Source: Aphelenchoides besseyi
Taxonomy: Eukaryota > Nematoda > Chromadorea > Rhabditida > Aphelenchoididae
Length of the DNA: 64,000 nucleotides
Assembly: GCA_024699855.1 (NCBI GenBank)
Contig: JAMPIQ010000003.1
Coordinates: forward strand, 1,054,001 to 1,118,000
Reading direction: 5' to 3'
In this document: positions 55,985 through 64,000 of the stretch, in pieces
Numbering within the stretch: position 1 is the stretch's first letter
Layout: each line of letters opens with the position of its first letter
Made by a program: the position numbers and the translations under genes
Notes under the pieces: generated by a model
Databases searched by the model: none
Seen by the model: the letters and a program-made list of their open reading frames with translations, nothing else
What the model was told of the DNA's origin: nothing

Positions 55985-56166
55985 TTGACCACAGGAAACA
56001 GAAAAATATCGTGTCCAAAAGAATGACAAAAATGGTTGGAACAAAGGTTGGTTCTTTTTTGCAGTTTGTAGACATTTGTTCGCACCTTTTCGCACTCTTA
56101 AATAACTGATGTGGTCACCACACGTTCAATTTCTTCGAAAAGAGAGTCGTTGAATACACAGAAGAA

Positions 56167-57272
56167 TTGAAGTTTTTAAATTTCAGTGGTATTGTGAATA
56201 TAAAATTCAAGGAACAGATGAAAGAGACTATGCATTACAATGGAACGGTACGTACAACGAGAAAAGCACTGACATCTATTTTTAGAATTCATTATGGACA
56301 AATTGAAGGAATTGGTGAAAAACGATCAAACGTTCACTATCAACTGTCAGTACGAAATAATTCCAATAATCGACAACAATCAACCTTCAAACAGTGGATC
56401 GAATGAGCCGAACGACGAAAACGTTGTCGCCGATTTAACAAACACCACTCCAACAACTTCCGATTTCTGTCTGTCGGAACCAGCAGCAAAACGACCTCGA
56501 AAACAAAGCGACATAGAGCGAGTTGAACTTATTGTAGCGGATTTTTAACTTCTGGATTTAGTGTAACATCTTTGGCCATAAGTGATTCTAAAACAAAATT
56601 CGATATTTTGTATACGACAGCAAAAAACATTCGGGAACTCTATCTGCAGCAGGAATTTACGGACCACACGATCCATGCAATATTTGATAAGAACTATCGG
56701 TACTTTAACGTAAGTTCTACTAGTCTGACTACTCTAAAGTGTTTTCTTCAGGTTCATAAAGTCGTATTCGAAATAAATTCTAATTACTTCAAACGCATTC
56801 CCGGCATAAACAGACCCTTTTTCCCCGCAGCAAACCAAGCAGTCAGTATTCTCTATAAAGATCCGTCCATCGTTGAGACGGTAATCGAGTTCCTGTATCG
56901 AGGCCAATTGGGCCAATTAACAGTTGATCCCAAAGAGCTGTTCAAACTTGCGATCAATTTTCAAATTTCGAAGCTCAGAGTATGTTTCAATTGTTTTCTA
57001 ATTATATGGAATGGTTGTAGGCACAAACGTTCGCAACTTTGAGCTACACAATTACGCTAAAAACCGTGTCTGCATACGTGATTTTGGCTTATGATACACG
57101 GGATGATGGTCTGGCAAAAAGGATAAAAAAATACTTGAGATATACAGATGCCGCCTACCAAAAAGTCTGTAGTTCGATCGAGTTTGATAATTTATTAAAA
57201 GAGAGTCCAGATAAGTTTCAGCAAGTGCATCAATTTCTAAATCAGCTTCGAGATAATAGTCAAGCTCCGTAA
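56167..57272 (+). CDS. BTB/POZ protein, MATH-BTB type
   Basis: A MATH-like end (FIMDKLKELVKNDQTFTINC) is followed by an acidic linker with a nuclear-localisation-like KRPRKQ. The BTB fold comes next: LYLQQEFTDHTIHAIFDKNY and, after a 42-nt intron, VHKVVFEINSNYFKRIP, ETVIEFLYRGQLGQLTVDPK, LFKLAINFQISKLR. The last exon has a helical end, KVCSSIEFDNLLKESPDKFQ, with the stop at 57272. MATH-BTB proteins serve as CUL3 substrate adaptors. The junction near 56530-56570 is not resolved, and the gene may be continuous with 55151. Confidence 0.65.
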
Positions 57273-57520
57273 TTGTTTTCATCTTTTGTTTTTTTGTTAT
57301 TGCCACTTTTGCATATCAAATTGAGTTTTCATCATAAAAGACCTCAGCTATGATCACATGGTTATAACAGCGACTGCAGTTGTGGTTTGTAGTCAATTCA
57401 ACAAAGTATCCTCTTCGAACCGATGAATCACATTCATGCACTCGTCCACGTTCCCATTGTGTTTAGTTTATTCTGACAGAAACAACATAATCCGTTAAGA
57501 AACTTGTGATTAGAAGCAAA
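57273..57520 (+). other. short spacer between convergent genes
   Basis: No feature seen. Confidence 0.4.
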
Positions 57521-57521
57521 T

Positions 57522-58114
57522 TTATTGGGCCAATGAACAAACGGAATTAGCCGGACGACAATCGTTCGCTTCTAGATGGCTTTTTGACCTAAAACCGATA
57601 ATAAACGTTGAACTGCGACTTCAAACTCACTTCTTCTTTCGGAGCAACCAAACTGCAAAGAAAAGAAAGAAGCCAAAAAGTAGGAAAATGCATTGAGAGC
57701 TCGAAAGATTTTTCGTTCCAATCGACGAGGCGAATCGTTTGGTTCTGGTGATTGGAAACTGTCGAACTCCACCGTTTTCGGCGCCCACAAGTTGAAAGTA
57801 GTCGTCGACTGATGAGTCGAAAGGCTGCAAACCGTCGATTGAATTGCAAGTGACCATCAACTCACCTGTTCACAACGACGACCACGATAGTTTGGAGCAC
57901 AACGACAAAACGGTGTGAACTCGTGATTGTGAGCGAAATTGGCCAAACATTTGCCGCCATTCAAACAGAAATACTCTCGATACGACATCGGACATCGCGA
58001 CAGTTTGAGCGAACGAGTTGGTTTCGCTCTGACAGGTCGTCGAGGTCGAGGGTGGACGGGAGCAAACGGCGGTGGCAGAAACGAGAACATTCGAAGCGAA
58101 CAGAGACGTTGCAA
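57522..58114 (-). CDS. membrane-anchored EGF-like protein
   Basis: One EGF module is clear: CPMSYREYFCLNGGKC, then FTPFCRCAPNYRGRRCEQ, with six cysteines in EGF spacing and the G-x-R-C end typical of EGF-receptor ligands. After a 41-nt intron a juxtamembrane stretch (PFDSSVDDYFQLVGAENGG) leads to a membrane helix, QCIFLLFGFFLFFAVWLL. A short basic tail to TAA 57522-57524 follows. One EGF module plus membrane anchor recalls LIN-3/neuregulin-type ligands, but the homology is not certain. A proline-rich stretch (FSFLPPPFAPVHPRPRRP) precedes the EGF. The start exon was not identified. Confidence 0.65.
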
Positions 58115-58119
58115 TCGGA

Positions 58120-58440
58120 AAGCACTCGCGAGTCGTTGGATTTCGATTGTAAAGCGATCGTTTTCTCTTAATCGACTTCCGTGCGACGATCTTTGCTACG
58201 CGAATCAATGACGAGATCGTAATTTCCAAGTTTTATTGTTCAAAAGTGCACGAAAATAAACAATCTGCCTAAGACAATTAAAATGAGAAGCACGAGAAAT
58301 TTATATCTTTTGGGCTAAAAAGAAGTTTGAGAGAGAAGGGTTTTTAGATTAATCGACTAGTGGGTTTCGTTTAAAAAAAGTCACCAGAAATAGAAAGTTA
58401 TGCTCAATCGGGTTGTTTTCTTTTGTTTAACAGGTGAACC
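58120..58440 (-). other. spacer between the EGF-like gene and the kinase gene
   Basis: No feature supported apart from the probable 5' exon or promoter of the EGF-like gene and the 3' UTR of the kinase gene. Confidence 0.35.
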
Positions 58441-58446
58441 GGAAAG

Positions 58447-63504
<5,058 letters not shown>

Positions 63505-64000
63505 CTAAAATAAAAAGATTATCACGACGAAAAACGTGTTGAGAACGGTGTTGAAAGCCCACAAATTGCCACAAACAGTCTGAAGATCAACTTGCCCGAT
63601 TTGGACGAAAGACGACGACCAAGAAACGACATTCGACGGCAATTAGACGCAAATTAAACGGCGAGAAGCCGCGTTTTTGCCCGCAGAGGTGCGAAATAAA
63701 TGAGTTAAAAGCCGTTTGTGGCATTTTTGCTTCTCCGCCGCACGCCCCTTTCGGCCCAACGGCGTGAATTACAAGCGTCAGAGTGAAAAAAGATACGGGA
63801 ATTGAAATTTAAGTTTTTCGAGCTCAAACGTCCAAAAAGAACCACATCGACTAATTACTCTCCGTCAATTCGCAACACCATTAAATTGCCGTCGAAACAC
63901 AAACAAACGACGTGCAACGGCGAAATTGCGTCCAAACGATAAGAAAAGAAGTTGACGGTTCGTGCGTGAACGGCGCCAATTTTTCTTTCTTTTTTATTTT
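63505..64000 (-). other. 5' intron of the PKA gene continuing past the window
   Basis: Upstream of the acceptor (TTTTAG, 63505-63510 on minus) no further exon is evident in the window. Confidence 0.4.

Noticed and set aside
57870..58229. 119-codon minus frame starting MEITISSLIRVAKIVARKSI
   Set aside because: It overlaps the EGF-like gene in another frame and has no domain. The EGF cysteine pattern decides the frame.

Overview
The window looks like nuclear DNA of a nematode, probably rhabditid-like. Genes are closely packed on both strands. Almost every intron I could resolve is about 38-47 nt with a GT donor and a TTTCAG-like acceptor. The gene content is also nematode-typical: 7TM chemoreceptor paralogues, a C-A-A-F-F-R-R type nuclear receptor, a MATH/BTB locus, an astacin, and a PKA catalytic gene with alternative end exons. 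I cannot name the species. Exon chains were assembled by eye, so junctions I did not state explicitly are approximate.

Layout. 0-15 kb: the 3' part of a purple acid phosphatase, two small membrane-protein genes, a 7TM chemoreceptor, a POT/SLC15 peptide transporter (minus), a secreted protein, a pepsin-type protease relic, an MSP1/ATAD1-like AAA protein that lacks its ATP-binding residues, a second chemoreceptor, and a minus-strand retroelement gag relic ending next to a duplication breakpoint. 15.9-20.1 kb: a 4152-bp block repeated almost perfectly at 44.9-49.0 kb. It carries a small membrane protein, a small secreted protein, a free-standing CNOT1 MIF4G-like gene and several minor genes. The left copy is cut in the first intron of one gene and frameshifted in the CNOT1-like gene; the right copy is intact.

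22-35 kb: a nuclear hormone receptor, an epsin, a third chemoreceptor (minus), a secreted protein, a tyrosine phosphatase (minus), a Helitron remnant carrying a Ulp1-type protease reading frame (minus), and a JmjC-domain gene with no visible 5' exon. 35-44 kb: two mariner-like inverted-repeat elements with transposase HTH relics, an OB-fold-like gene, a tail-anchored protein, a chemoreceptor fragment and an astacin (minus). 49-64 kb: a disrupted histone H4 with an intact histone stem-loop, a four-finger C2H2 protein, a type I membrane protein, a UBL+AN1 (ZFAND4-like) gene, MATH/BTB-type genes, an EGF-like membrane protein, and the PKA catalytic subunit gene (kin-1 type, minus), which runs off the right edge.

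There is no operon-like pathway here; neighbouring genes are functionally mixed. The main points of interest are the decaying duplication, the pseudo-ATPase, the Ulp1-Helitron arrangement, and the alternative first and last exons of the kinase gene. Several genes are broken only by single-base changes in A or C runs, so assembly error must be excluded before calling them pseudogenes.
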